Below are positions 1 to 7,941 of a stretch of 64,000 bases of DNA, one piece after another. Each line of letters opens with the position of its first letter. The first letter of the stretch is position 1. The stretch spans positions 1 through 64,000 of the forward strand of contig JAFXLD010000002.1 of NCBI GenBank assembly GCA_017531385.1. The letters run 5' to 3'. The DNA comes from Clostridia bacterium. Lineage in GTDB: Bacteria; Bacillota; Clostridia; Oscillospirales; Acutalibacteraceae. The translations under genes and the position numbers were made by a program. Under the pieces are notes generated by a model that was not told where the DNA came from, made no database searches, and saw nothing but the letters and a program-made list of their open reading frames with translations.

Positions 1-134
1 AAATAAACAGCCGCACGTGAGCGGCTGCTTGAGATTGTAATGCGGTGCTAAACTTCAGAGCCCCTTTCAGGGGCTAAGCCAGTAATCACCCCTTATAGGG
101 GTGGTGCAAACCACCGGTTGAACCGGTGGTTTTG
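1..134 (+). mobile_element. Hairpin array, candidate IS200/IS605-type element end
   Basis: Four consecutive hairpins fill this stretch: CAGCCGC/GCGGCTG (8-14 with 21-27), AGCCCCT/AGGGGCT (59-65 with 69-75), CACCCCT/AGGGGTG (87-93 with 97-103) and AAACCACCGGTT/AACCGGTGGTTT (108-119 with 121-132). Such a run of short GC-rich hairpins, ending in one very tight hairpin, resembles the subterminal ends of IS200/IS605 elements, where TnpA binds hairpins and where the omega-RNA of TnpB elements is encoded. This is inference: no tnpA or tnpB is in view, and the rest of the element would lie off the left edge. It could instead be a different dispersed repeat or a structured untranslated region. Confidence 0.4.
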
Positions 135-141
135 ATTTTGT

Positions 142-175
142 AAAATAACTCCTGCTTTTTTGCAGGAGTTATTTT
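142..175 (-). terminator. Bidirectional intrinsic terminator
   Basis: Perfect 14-bp stem (142-155 with 162-175) with a 6-T loop and T-runs available on both strands. It lies 33 bases past the stop of the XRE gene and would end the NifU-GH38-XRE operon on the minus strand. It could also stop transcripts arriving from the left on the plus strand. Confidence 0.85.
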
Positions 176-207
176 TTTATGCATTCAGTACAGTTTGATG
201 TCATTTC

Positions 208-666
208 TTAAGTAAATGAAAAATCCTCATCATTCAGTGCTTTCAAAAGGTTATTTATTGCAGATTTGGTCGGCACTTGTTCAGGTGTTATTATCGGATT
301 TGTTGCAGTATCTCCTTTTTCGTTGTTTTCTGCAACTGCAATTGCATCAGCTTCAATACGACAGCGAACATATTCCATTTCAAGTACAGTTGTAACAGTA
401 TGGATACCTTTTTCATCTAGTTTTGATAATTTTTCGATGAGCTGTCTTGTTGTGTCTGTAACAGCAACGGGGTAAATTCCATTTACAATTCTGATTCCCA
501 AAGCTTTGCACATCTTGCAAACAGTAGTGAATGCAGTGCCACCGACACCGTTTTTGACGGCACTCACAATTGTTGTCTGAGGAATACCAAGTTCTTCTGC
601 GAATTTTCTGGTGCTGGAATATTTGGACTTGATATTCTTTTTTATAAGTAGTGTTAATTCATCCAT
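208..666 (-). CDS. XRE-family helix-turn-helix regulator
   Basis: A 152-residue protein with a Cro/C1-type helix-turn-helix at about residues 17-40 (STRKFAEELGIPQTT then SAVKNG). A segment LDEKGIHTVTTVLEMEYVRC near residues 83-102 is a pattern I associate with many clostridial XRE regulators. The C-terminal 45 residues are polar and probably disordered. No sensor or peptidase domain is visible. The start at 666 has a strong AGGAGGAG site just upstream. It is the last gene of a minus-strand operon, 33 bases after the GH38 mannosidase gene, so it may control that operon or the glycan import genes, but its target cannot be read from the sequence. Confidence 0.8.
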   Translation of the reverse strand: MDELTLLIKKNIKSKYSSTRKFAEELGIPQTTIVSAVKNGVGGTAFTTVCKMCKALGIRIVNGIYPVAVTDTTRQLIEKLSKLDEKGIHTVTTVLEMEYVRCRIEADAIAVAENNEKGDTATNPIITPEQVPTKSAINNLLKALNDEDFSFT

Positions 667-699
667 GAATACTCCTCCTTTTTGTGTTGTACAGTATGG

Positions 700-3669
700 T
701 TAATTGGTAAATTTTATAAATCTGCCGAAGTTACCGATATCAATACCAAGTGTAATGATTTCAAAAGGCTTATATGTATATTCATCTGCAAAAAATTCGA
801 TGCGTTCAGTCATATCCATAACGGCAAAGCTACCTATATCTTTAAGTATTCCTCGTTTTCCGTTTTGTTCAGAAAGTCTGATGATGATATATTTTTCGTC
901 TTCTGCAAGTTTTAATCCTTGTAAATATAACTCGCCGAAATCCATATCTATATTGATATTCTGCTTAATAAGGGGGATATTGTACTCAAAAGCAATATTA
1001 TTGATTTTTGCATGTACGGCATCACCGGTATGAGGCAGTATCATATATGTAAACTCATGGTGTCCGATATCCGATGTAGGATCCGGTCTTATTGTTGCTC
1101 TCAGGAGTGAAAGTGTAACCGAATCATCGCCTATACCTACACCATATTTGCTGTTATTAATCACGGCGATACCGGCATCAGTTTCTGATATATCAAACCA
1201 TTTATGATGACAAACTTCAAATCTCGCTTGTTGCCAGGAAGTATTTTTGTGCATCTCACGTTTAATAAATCCAGCTGACGTATCACATGTAAGTTCTCTG
1301 CTGAGAATATCAGGGGCGAATTCAACTTTTGCAAGCCTGTGTTTCTCATTCCAATCAACAATATTTTCTACTTCTATTGCTCTTGAACGTCTGAAAATAC
1401 GGATAATCATTTGCCATTTGCTCTTTTTGGTCGAAAGAATAGTTGTAAATTCAGCAGTTTCACCGTTTTTGTATGTTAGTGTAACAGGAGAGTCGATGTT
1501 GATTTTTTCCTCCTTGTTAGCATAATCAGGAAGAATGTCCCATGCGTCGTAGGTGCCGGGATAGTCGTAGTATAAATGTAGTTTATTGAAATTACCTTTA
1601 ATCCAATTTCTGCAAAGTTTTTTGTCATACAGATAAGCAAAACTTCCGTCATCATTAAATTTTATGGAATAAAAAGGCGTTTCAATAGTTTTGTTAATAC
1701 TTATCCAATTATCGTCGGGATAATTTTGCTTGATTTCTTCGGATTTCAATGCGGGAATATTCGGAATGGTATAAAAACCTTTTTTGCCGAGTCTTGTTAT
1801 ATCACCATGTTCATCTTCAATAAAAGTAATTGATTCTCTTTTAAAATTCAATGAATTAAAGAAATAACCGGTATCTTCGTTAACAATTTTATCAAGATCT
1901 GCTTCTATTTCTCTGTAATCATCAATTGCATCACGGTAAACAGGAGTTATATGGCTTCCGGGAAGAATATCATGAAACTGATTGATAAGCAGTTTTTTGT
2001 AGTTCTTTTTTATAGTTTCAGCAGGGTAGTATTCACCTGCAAACAATTTTGCAACAGATACAATCTCAGCATTTCGTAATTTATACTCAAGCATTCTGTT
2101 GTAGCGCTTTATATCAGATTTTGTCGTGAATGTGCCACGGTGCATTTCCAGATATAATTCACCGTCCCAGACAGCCAGTTCTTTATTATCAGAAAAATTA
2201 TTTTCAAGAAATTCATGTGCGGTTATATGACGTGTTTCAGGCATTGCTGATATTTTTTCAAAACGGTGCATCAGTTCAATCATTTCTTCTGTTACACCGC
2301 TGCCTCCGTCACCGTATCCGAACATCTGAAGCGTTTCCGTATCTGATTCTTTATCCTGAAATGCATCCCAGTTTTCCTGAACCTGTGATGGCATATTCCA
2401 TGAAATGAAATGTGTCGGCGGTACACAGGCATAAATTTCACTTCCGTCTATACCTTTCCATATAAAGTTATTATGTGGAAAACGGTTAGTGTCATTCCAT
2501 GTTGACATTTTGTTGGAAACGAAGTATTTTACACCGGATTTTCTCAGAATCTGAGGAAGAATCCAGCTGTTTCCGAAAACATCGGGAAGCCAACATGAAT
2601 CAACTGTGATGCCGAATTTTTCTCTGTAATATGTCTGTCCGTAGAGGCATTGTCTTATAAGACTTTCTGCCGACGGCACATTGCAGTCAGGTTCTACATA
2701 CATAGCTCCGACAGGCTCAAATTGTCCGTTTCTGATTTTTTCTTTCAGTTCTTCAAAAACTTCGGGATAAAATTTTTCAATTGTTTCATATGTATATGCC
2801 TGCGTATGAGCATATCTGAAATCAGGGTATTTATCCATCAGACGCATCTGAATAAGCACTGTTCTTAAATTTTTCTGAACAGTGTGAATTCTTCGCCAAT
2901 AATAAGCAATATCAAGATGTGAATGTGCAACAAGTGCAACTTTGCCGGTTCCTTTGTATCGGTTATCAGAATAAATATATTTCTGAATGTGTTCGCTCGC
3001 AAGTCTTACATCTTCATTGCGGATATCATCAAAGTCAATATAATCAAGTGCGGCATAAAGTTCTTTGTCGATGTGGTGCCGCAAATCTTCGTTGAAGCAT
3101 TCACTTTTTGAGATGTCAAGTAATAATTCAAGATCGTACACTAAAGACTGAACAGTTTCGTTGATTACGCCAAAATATCCGCCTTCAAAAATCTGACGAC
3201 AGCCTCTTACGGAGAGTGATTCGGGATTTCTTTCATCATCCGGTTTGGAACGGTTGTAAGCAGTTATCTCTATGTGGAGTTCATCTGAATCAATAAATGG
3301 GTTAATAATCAGGTTTTCTCTGTTCGGATCTATACCACCCGCATATTTACCGTTTATTTTAACAATCATTTCTGCTGCAGTTTTCAGGCAGAAACGTATT
3401 TCCTTACCTTTGTATTTTTCCGGAACTGTAGCATATGCTTCAATAAATGCAGTGCCGTCAGGTGAAAAGTACATATCACCTTTATTGAGATTTCTCGGTT
3501 CAGAATCATAGAATTCAAACTTCATTTCAGAAGTTTGCCTTGCTTCTCTGATTGTAAAAGTTGTTATCTCTGTTTTGTCTTCATAGATGTATCGTTTTAA
3601 CCAACCAAATCTTAAATCCGTATATTCTTCGGGACGCATGCTTCTTCTTGTTACTTTTATGTGAGCCAT
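700..3669 (-). CDS. Alpha-mannosidase, glycoside hydrolase family 38
   Basis: A 989-residue GH38 enzyme that releases alpha-linked mannose from oligosaccharides using a zinc-assisted retaining mechanism. The zinc-binding HxD motif is at residues 249-253 (HSHLD, ligands H251 and D253). The nucleophile aspartate lies in WLPDVFG (D363), and the conserved NQFHDILPGS block (H566) provides the last metal ligand. Length is normal for bacterial GH38. There is no signal peptide or membrane segment, so it should act in the cytoplasm on imported glycans. The start at 3669 follows an AGGAGA site. It sits 15 bases after the NifU-like gene and before an XRE regulator. The substrate (N-glycan, mannan or mucin-derived) cannot be decided here. 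Confidence 0.95.
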   Translation of the reverse strand: MAHIKVTRRSMRPEEYTDLRFGWLKRYIYEDKTEITTFTIREARQTSEMKFEFYDSEPRNLNKGDMYFSPDGTAFIEAYATVPEKYKGKEIRFCLKTAAEMIVKINGKYAGGIDPNRENLIINPFIDSDELHIEITAYNRSKPDDERNPESLSVRGCRQIFEGGYFGVINETVQSLVYDLELLLDISKSECFNEDLRHHIDKELYAALDYIDFDDIRNEDVRLASEHIQKYIYSDNRYKGTGKVALVAHSHLDIAYYWRRIHTVQKNLRTVLIQMRLMDKYPDFRYAHTQAYTYETIEKFYPEVFEELKEKIRNGQFEPVGAMYVEPDCNVPSAESLIRQCLYGQTYYREKFGITVDSCWLPDVFGNSWILPQILRKSGVKYFVSNKMSTWNDTNRFPHNNFIWKGIDGSEIYACVPPTHFISWNMPSQVQENWDAFQDKESDTETLQMFGYGDGGSGVTEEMIELMHRFEKISAMPETRHITAHEFLENNFSDNKELAVWDGELYLEMHRGTFTTKSDIKRYNRMLEYKLRNAEIVSVAKLFAGEYYPAETIKKNYKKLLINQFHDILPGSHITPVYRDAIDDYREIEADLDKIVNEDTGYFFNSLNFKRESITFIEDEHGDITRLGKKGFYTIPNIPALKSEEIKQNYPDDNWISINKTIETPFYSIKFNDDGSFAYLYDKKLCRNWIKGNFNKLHLYYDYPGTYDAWDILPDYANKEEKINIDSPVTLTYKNGETAEFTTILSTKKSKWQMIIRIFRRSRAIEVENIVDWNEKHRLAKVEFAPDILSRELTCDTSAGFIKREMHKNTSWQQARFEVCHHKWFDISETDAGIAVINNSKYGVGIGDDSVTLSLLRATIRPDPTSDIGHHEFTYMILPHTGDAVHAKINNIAFEYNIPLIKQNINIDMDFGELYLQGLKLAEDEKYIIIRLSEQNGKRGILKDIGSFAVMDMTERIEFFADEYTYKPFEIITLGIDIGNFGRFIKFTN

Positions 3670-3684
3670 ACTGTTTTCTCCTGT

Positions 3685-3918
3685 TTACGTATCCCAGAAA
3701 AAGGGCTTTTTTCTTATTGCATTAATTCTGACCTTCTGACCGAGATCTTCTTCTATTCTGCATTCTATCCAGTTTATACATCTGTCAAGAATCGTACATT
3801 TTGAACATTCACCTTGCATTATTACCGAGACGATATCTCCATCCTGCGATGTAAAAGTAATTTCACCGCCGTCACCCTGAATTTTCGGACGAATAATATT
3901 ATTGATATAGTTCTCCAT
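3685..3918 (-). CDS. NifU-like C-terminal domain Fe-S scaffold protein
   Basis: A 77-residue stand-alone NifU-type domain. The family hallmark IRPKIQGDGGEI is at residues 9-20, followed by GECSKC (C38 and C41), the pair that holds a transient Fe-S cluster in Nfu proteins. The usual third segment is changed: a further cysteine (C47) follows and the C-terminal end is short and basic. Nfu proteins carry clusters to apo-enzymes, so this is probably a small Fe-S carrier. It is the first gene of the operon with the mannosidase, with a TTGACA promoter upstream. A functional link with GH38 is not obvious; the two may simply share a transcript. Confidence 0.85.
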   Translation of the reverse strand: MENYINNIIRPKIQGDGGEITFTSQDGDIVSVIMQGECSKCTILDRCINWIECRIEEDLGQKVRINAIRKKPFFWDT

Positions 3919-3941
3919 ATAACCACTTCCTTATATTATAG

Positions 3942-3970
3942 ATGATAATATTTATTTAAAATATTGTCAA
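3942..3970 (-). promoter_or_regulatory. SigA-type promoter of the NifU-GH38-XRE operon
   Basis: On the minus strand TTGACA (3965-3970), a 17-base spacer, then TATCAT (3942-3947). Transcription would start near 3935, giving a leader of about 17 bases before the NifU-like gene. Confidence 0.6.
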
Positions 3971-3999
3971 TGTTTTTGTTATATTGTTTTTACTCTGTA

Positions 4000-4028
4000 T
4001 TGACAATAAAATTCTCTTATGATAAAAT
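4000..4028 (+). promoter_or_regulatory. SigA-type promoter of the secreted orphan gene
   Basis: TTGACA (4000-4005), 17-base spacer, TAAAAT (4023-4028), 33 bases upstream of the ATG at 4062. It is arranged divergently from the promoter at 3942-3970. Confidence 0.65.
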
Positions 4029-4061
4029 AATTACATAATTTACAATTCGGAGGTTTTTATT

Positions 4062-4565
4062 ATGCGCAGTCGTCGTTTAATATCTGTTTTACTTGTTGTT
4101 GCAATGTTGTTTTCACTTTCAGTCAGTGCTTTTGCTGCAGAGTCAAAAATTACGGATTCAATTGTCAGCGAAGCATCTTTTAAGGTAAAAGATTATGCTG
4201 AAACCAAAACAGTCACTATTGTAGTTCATATTGAGGATTATCCTGAGCTTGCTGGCATTGGTATGATTAGTGATGTTGCACTTGCTCTTTATGAAAAACA
4301 GACCGAATTTGATGACGGTACTTATGTTCTTATGAGCAAACAGCATATTGCAGGTGAACTTGCATTACATGTACTTCTTTTCAGAATTTTCTATATTCTT
4401 GGTGGCAACAAAGAAGGCAGCATGTTCAGTAAGTATTACAACGGTGCCAAAGATGCAGAACTTAATATTGATGAGGCGAGACTCAGTCCTGCAGTGATGG
4501 AAATGGTCGGCGGACTTGTTCTTGCTTTCGGTTCAATGTCTGTGGTCTCAGACACTATTCTGTAA
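4062..4565 (+). CDS. Secreted protein of unknown function
   Basis: A 167-residue protein not recognised as any known family. The N-terminus is a clear Sec signal peptide: RSRR, then a hydrophobic core (LISVLLVVAMLFSLSVS) and an AFA cleavage site near residue 27. There is no lipobox cysteine and no cell-wall sorting motif. The mature part has a beta-like start, a central helix-rich segment (YVLMSKQHIAGELALHVLLFRI) and a hydrophobic C-terminal stretch (VGGLVLAFGSMSVVSDTIL). The start at 4062 has CGGAGG 8 bases upstream. It is a single-gene unit with its own promoter and terminator, lying upstream of the spoIIIA operon but separated by a palindrome cluster, so co-transcription is unlikely. Confidence 0.8.
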   Translation: MRSRRLISVLLVVAMLFSLSVSAFAAESKITDSIVSEASFKVKDYAETKTVTIVVHIEDYPELAGIGMISDVALALYEKQTEFDDGTYVLMSKQHIAGELALHVLLFRIFYILGGNKEGSMFSKYYNGAKDAELNIDEARLSPAVMEMVGGLVLAFGSMSVVSDTIL

Positions 4566-4585
4566 CAAAAAAATTAATTATGATT

Positions 4586-4616
4586 GTCGGTAGGTTTTGA
4601 CCTGCCGACTTTTTTG
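4586..4616 (+). terminator. Intrinsic terminator after the secreted orphan gene
   Basis: Stem GTCGGTAGG (4586-4594) pairs with CCTGCCGAC (4601-4609) with one G-T pair and a 6-base loop, followed by six Ts. Confidence 0.85.
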
Positions 4617-4736
4617 CTTTATAGGAAATTGCATTTCCTATAAAGTAAAAAGATTATATGTCCCGCCGATTTGCCCTTCGGGCACGGCGATGGACTAACC
4701 GAAAACGGTCGCCGCAGGTGTACGGCGACCGTTTTC
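4617..4736. repeat. Cluster of three palindromes, candidate dispersed repeat
   Basis: Three hairpins in 120 bases. First, a perfect 13-bp stem CTTTATAGGAAAT/ATTTCCTATAAAG (4617-4629 with 4633-4645) around a 3-base loop. Second, TGCCC/GGGCA (4672-4676 with 4680-4684), framed by an outer CGCCG/CGGCG. Third, a 14-bp stem (4701-4714 with 4723-4736) with an 8-base loop. The GC-rich inner parts stand out from the AT-rich surroundings. The third hairpin could act as a terminator but has no T-run. The arrangement looks like a small non-coding repeat inserted between two transcription units; copy number elsewhere is unknown. Confidence 0.55.
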
Positions 4737-4794
4737 TTGTTGTTATGAATAATTCAGGACAAGACAGCATAGTTATATATCGGTGATGAAAATA

Positions 4795-5751
4795 ATGGAA
4801 ACGAAAGAATTCAATGAGATTTTATGTTATTTTCCTGAGAGGATAAAAAATGTCCTATCATCAGTTTCATCAACAGTCAAGAGTTTTACATATGAAATCA
4901 GATTCCGTTCTAACAAACCGATTGTTTTGTTTGCAAATAACGGCAGCAATTTTCTGAAAATTGATTCTACTGTTTCTGCCATTGATTCAAAAAATTCTGT
5001 AGTTGTCTCGAAGGATGAAATACAACAGATTGTAAGCAGTATTTGCGGTTACTCTGTGTATTCACATCAGAATGATATAGCGCAGGGGTTTGTAACATTC
5101 GGTAATGGTCACAGAGCCGGTTTTTCCGGTACTGCAATTGTAAACAACTGCAGTATAACAGCATTACGTGATATTGATTCAGTGAATATCAGAATATCAC
5201 GCAGTTTTGAAGATTCCGCTGATGAGTTGCTTGAAGAAATATCGAAAAATTGTCGGTTTAACGGAATTATTATTGCAGGTGCACCATGCACAGGTAAGAC
5301 AACAGTATTAAAAAGCTTTGCTTCGAAAATTTCATCTTCATACAGATTCGGATATATGAAAACTGTTTTAATTGATGAACGTTTCGAAATGGGAGTTAAC
5401 AGTGGTCTTAATTGTGATGTATTGCGCGGTTTTCCGAAATCTGACGGTATTATGCATGCCATACGTGTTTTGTCACCGGAAATAATCATTTGTGACGAAG
5501 TAACATCCACACAGGAAGCAGAAACAATCATAAAAGGATGCTATACTGGCATTAAATTTGTTGTAAGTGTACATATCGGCTCATATGAAGATTTGTTTTT
5601 AAGACCGGTTTCAAGAACACTTGCAGATAGCGGTTTTTTTGATTATGCAGTTTTTCTTGACAATATTGGCAGTCCCGGGAAAATCAGAAAAATTATTAAA
5701 TTGGAGGAATTGAAAAATGAATTTTTTTGCGATAAGCGTTGTGATATTTAG
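4795..5751 (+). CDS. spoIIIAA: Stage III sporulation ATPase SpoIIIAA
   Basis: First gene of the eight-gene spoIIIA operon. SpoIIIAA is the cytoplasmic ATPase of the channel built in the mother cell around the engulfed forespore and is related to type II/IV secretion ATPases. The Walker A motif GAPCTGKTT is at about residues 162-170, and a Walker B-like IIICDEV lies about 70 residues later; R-finger-like arginines follow. I prefer ATG 4795 (318 residues) because GGTGA at 4782-4786 is placed 8 bases upstream. The upstream GTG 4783 and ATG 4786 have no ribosome site. The end overlaps spoIIIAB by 35 bases, as expected for tight coupling. Confidence 0.95.
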   Translation: METKEFNEILCYFPERIKNVLSSVSSTVKSFTYEIRFRSNKPIVLFANNGSNFLKIDSTVSAIDSKNSVVVSKDEIQQIVSSICGYSVYSHQNDIAQGFVTFGNGHRAGFSGTAIVNNCSITALRDIDSVNIRISRSFEDSADELLEEISKNCRFNGIIIAGAPCTGKTTVLKSFASKISSSYRFGYMKTVLIDERFEMGVNSGLNCDVLRGFPKSDGIMHAIRVLSPEIIICDEVTSTQEAETIIKGCYTGIKFVVSVHIGSYEDLFLRPVSRTLADSGFFDYAVFLDNIGSPGKIRKIIKLEELKNEFFCDKRCDI

Positions 5752-6220
5752 TTCGTTTTCAGCGGCATATCTTATAATCAGAAAAGAAATAAGACATTGC
5801 AGAAGTCTTGATTCAATATTAAGATTAATAACCGCAGTTAAAAATAAAGCTATGTTTTACAGTGCACCTTTTTCTGAAATAATTGTTCAGCTACATAATA
5901 ATAATGATTTTTACAAATTTAAACTTTTAGATATATTTATAAATAATTTGTCATCAGGAATGGTTGTCCCGGATGCCTGGCATAATGCAATTCTTTATTC
6001 CGATATGGAAATTGATGAAAATGAACGCGATATATTAATACATTTTGGTAAGGAAATGTGTAGCTGCAGTAAAGCTGAAATAACAGAAATATCAGACCTT
6101 GCAATTCTTGAAATCAGTGAGTTGAGGGGACTTGCTATTGAAAAAAGAAACAGTAAATCAAAATCGACTGCTGCTGTTGCTGTTTCAATGGGCTTGATGA
6201 TAGTACTTATTTTTGTGTAA
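5717..6220 (+). CDS. spoIIIAB: Stage III sporulation protein SpoIIIAB
   Basis: A 167-residue membrane protein with one transmembrane segment at each end (residues about 2-20 and 150-167) and a helical cytoplasmic region between. This is the SpoIIIAB layout, which resembles GspF-type platform proteins of secretion systems. The C-terminal AAVAVSMGLMIVLIFV matches the family in being a hydrophobic tail. The start at 5717 follows TTGGAGG and lies inside the end of spoIIIAA, indicating translational coupling. It belongs to the feeding-tube-like channel between mother cell and forespore, needed for late sigma-G activity. Confidence 0.93.
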   Translation: MNFFAISVVIFSSFSAAYLIIRKEIRHCRSLDSILRLITAVKNKAMFYSAPFSEIIVQLHNNNDFYKFKLLDIFINNLSSGMVVPDAWHNAILYSDMEIDENERDILIHFGKEMCSCSKAEITEISDLAILEISELRGLAIEKRNSKSKSTAAVAVSMGLMIVLIFV

Positions 6221-6232
6221 TGGGAGAAAACA

Positions 6233-6427
6233 ATGGAAGTTGATATTCTGTTCAGAATTGCAGGTATAGGTATAATAGTTGCAATTTTAAATCAGGTTCT
6301 GGCACGTTCAGGTCGCGATGAATACACAATGATAACGACACTTGCAGGGCTGATAATAGTACTTATGATGTTGATACCGTATCTGACAGATTTGTTTTCA
6401 TATATAAAATCGGTGTTTGACTTATGA
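6233..6427 (+). CDS. spoIIIAC: Stage III sporulation protein SpoIIIAC
   Basis: A 64-residue protein with two transmembrane helices (about residues 5-22 and 33-58) joined by a short charged loop containing SGRDEY, the SpoIIIAC pattern. Length equals the family norm. It is a small inner-membrane component of the SpoIIIA channel and is distantly similar to the C-terminal half of SpoIIIAD. It starts 12 bases after spoIIIAB with a GGGAG site and overlaps spoIIIAD by four bases (ATGA), so the three membrane proteins are probably made in fixed ratio. Confidence 0.95.
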   Translation: MEVDILFRIAGIGIIVAILNQVLARSGRDEYTMITTLAGLIIVLMMLIPYLTDLFSYIKSVFDL

Positions 6428-6810
6428 TACAACTAATCGGAATTTCATTGATTTCCGCCACATTATATGGCGTAATAAAAAAGTACAGCCCTGAATATTC
6501 AGTGCTGGCAGAAATCGGTTCAGTTTTGTTGGTTTTGGTTTTATCCTATCCATATATAAAAACTATAATAGATTTTTATTATGAATACACTGAATCAGGT
6601 GGAATCAGTAATAATTATGTAAAAGCAGTAATAAAAACTATCGGTGTTGCAATTCTGACTCAATTTGCATCCGATATATGCAAAGATTCAGGACAAAATG
6701 CATTGTCAGATAAAATTGAACTCGCCGGAAAACTGATTATGGCTGTATTGGCGATTCCGATGGCACAGGCACTGATTGAAGTAGCAGTAAATGTAATTAA
6801 AATGGATTGA
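6424..6810 (+). CDS. spoIIIAD: Stage III sporulation protein SpoIIIAD
   Basis: A 128-residue protein with three to four hydrophobic helices and a conserved central segment (VAILTQFASDICKDSGQNAL) typical of SpoIIIAD, which is predicted to face the membrane interface. The ATG overlaps the spoIIIAC stop. It acts with SpoIIIAC and SpoIIIAE as the export-apparatus-like membrane core of the sporulation channel. The next gene begins one base after its stop. No odd features were seen. Confidence 0.95.
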   Translation: MIQLIGISLISATLYGVIKKYSPEYSVLAEIGSVLLVLVLSYPYIKTIIDFYYEYTESGGISNNYVKAVIKTIGVAILTQFASDICKDSGQNALSDKIELAGKLIMAVLAIPMAQALIEVAVNVIKMD

Positions 6811-6811
6811 T

Positions 6812-7927
6812 ATGAAGTGTAAAGTTGTTTTTCTTAACAGCGTGTTTATAATTGTAATGCTATTAAGCTTTACATTGAATTCATCTGCAAAATCAGAAAA
6901 TTATGAAGATTTGTACAGTAAATATAATGTTGAATTAAGTGATGAGGTAATAGACGTTCTGGAATCACTTGGTTTTGATGAATTTTCTGCTGAAGAATTC
7001 AGTGAAATTTCTCTTTCAGATACTTTCAGTTCAATTTTTAATATCTTTAAGGGAAGTATGAAAAAGCCTTTTATTGCAATGTTCTCTCTTTTGGGACTTA
7101 TTAATCTTTGTGCATTTGCATGTAATTTTATTCAGAATAATCAAGGTTTTTCAGTCTATGTTAATTCTATTATGACATTGTTTGTTGCATTGGCAGCTTT
7201 TGGTAATGCAGTTCAGTGTATATCAGATTCTGTTGCAGCCATCTATTCATCTGGCATTCTTATGAAATCTCTTATTCCTGCAATAGCCGTTCTGACAGCA
7301 TTATCCGGATCACCTTCAATGGCTGTCAGTTACAATGCAATATCGATGTATTGCGCAGAAATAATTTCTGCTGTTTGCCGTGATTTTCTTTCTCCTGTTT
7401 TGTGTGCATTTGCTGCTGTTTCCGTCTGTTTGTCGGTTAACTCAGGTTTCAATTCTGAATCATTACTTAATGCAGTAAAAAGATTTATTGGTGTAGCTCT
7501 GGGACTTGCAGGAACAATATATACAGGAATTCTTTCACTTAAAGACGTTCTTGCTGTCGGAATTGATAAAGTTGCTGTAAAAGGCGTAAAATTTATCCTC
7601 GGTTCGTCAGTTCCTGTTGTTGGAAGTGCATTAAGTGAGGGCTTGTCATCTGTAATTGCATCAGTTTCACTAATGAAGAATACTTACGGAACTATCGGAA
7701 TAATAGTAATTATAGCAGTCACACTTCCTGCAATCTGTGAGTTGATTTTATGGCAGTTGACTTTTTCTGTTACAGGTTATGCTGCGCAGTCATTAGGACT
7801 TGATGGCGTATCAAAAGCATTGACATCTTTAAGATATGTCATGACAATGATGTTATCAATAATATTGTTCATTATATATGTTCTGATTGTGTCTGCTGCA
7901 ATGGTAATACTTTTAGGAAATAAATAG
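6812..7927 (+). CDS. spoIIIAE: Stage III sporulation protein SpoIIIAE
   Basis: A 371-residue polytopic membrane protein. It starts with a signal-like hydrophobic segment (residues about 4-25) and a polar extracytoplasmic stretch rich in Glu/Asp. Seven or so transmembrane helices follow, with glycine-rich loops such as VKGVKFILGSSVPVVGSALSEG that are characteristic of SpoIIIAE. It is the largest membrane subunit of the channel and shows distant likeness to transporter-type permeases. It begins one base after spoIIIAD and ends 14 bases before spoIIIAF. Length is close to the family value of about 400. Confidence 0.95.
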   Translation: MKCKVVFLNSVFIIVMLLSFTLNSSAKSENYEDLYSKYNVELSDEVIDVLESLGFDEFSAEEFSEISLSDTFSSIFNIFKGSMKKPFIAMFSLLGLINLCAFACNFIQNNQGFSVYVNSIMTLFVALAAFGNAVQCISDSVAAIYSSGILMKSLIPAIAVLTALSGSPSMAVSYNAISMYCAEIISAVCRDFLSPVLCAFAAVSVCLSVNSGFNSESLLNAVKRFIGVALGLAGTIYTGILSLKDVLAVGIDKVAVKGVKFILGSSVPVVGSALSEGLSSVIASVSLMKNTYGTIGIIVIIAVTLPAICELILWQLTFSVTGYAAQSLGLDGVSKALTSLRYVMTMMLSIILFIIYVLIVSAAMVILLGNK

Positions 7928-7941
7928 AAGGAATATAAATT

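Noticed and set aside
4747..4775. SigE-like promoter GAATAAT, 14 bases, CATAGTTA before spoIIIAA
   Set aside because: The -10 box agrees poorly, and the predicted start would fall on the ribosome site of spoIIIAA. A sigma-E promoter is expected from Bacillus, but I cannot place it with confidence.
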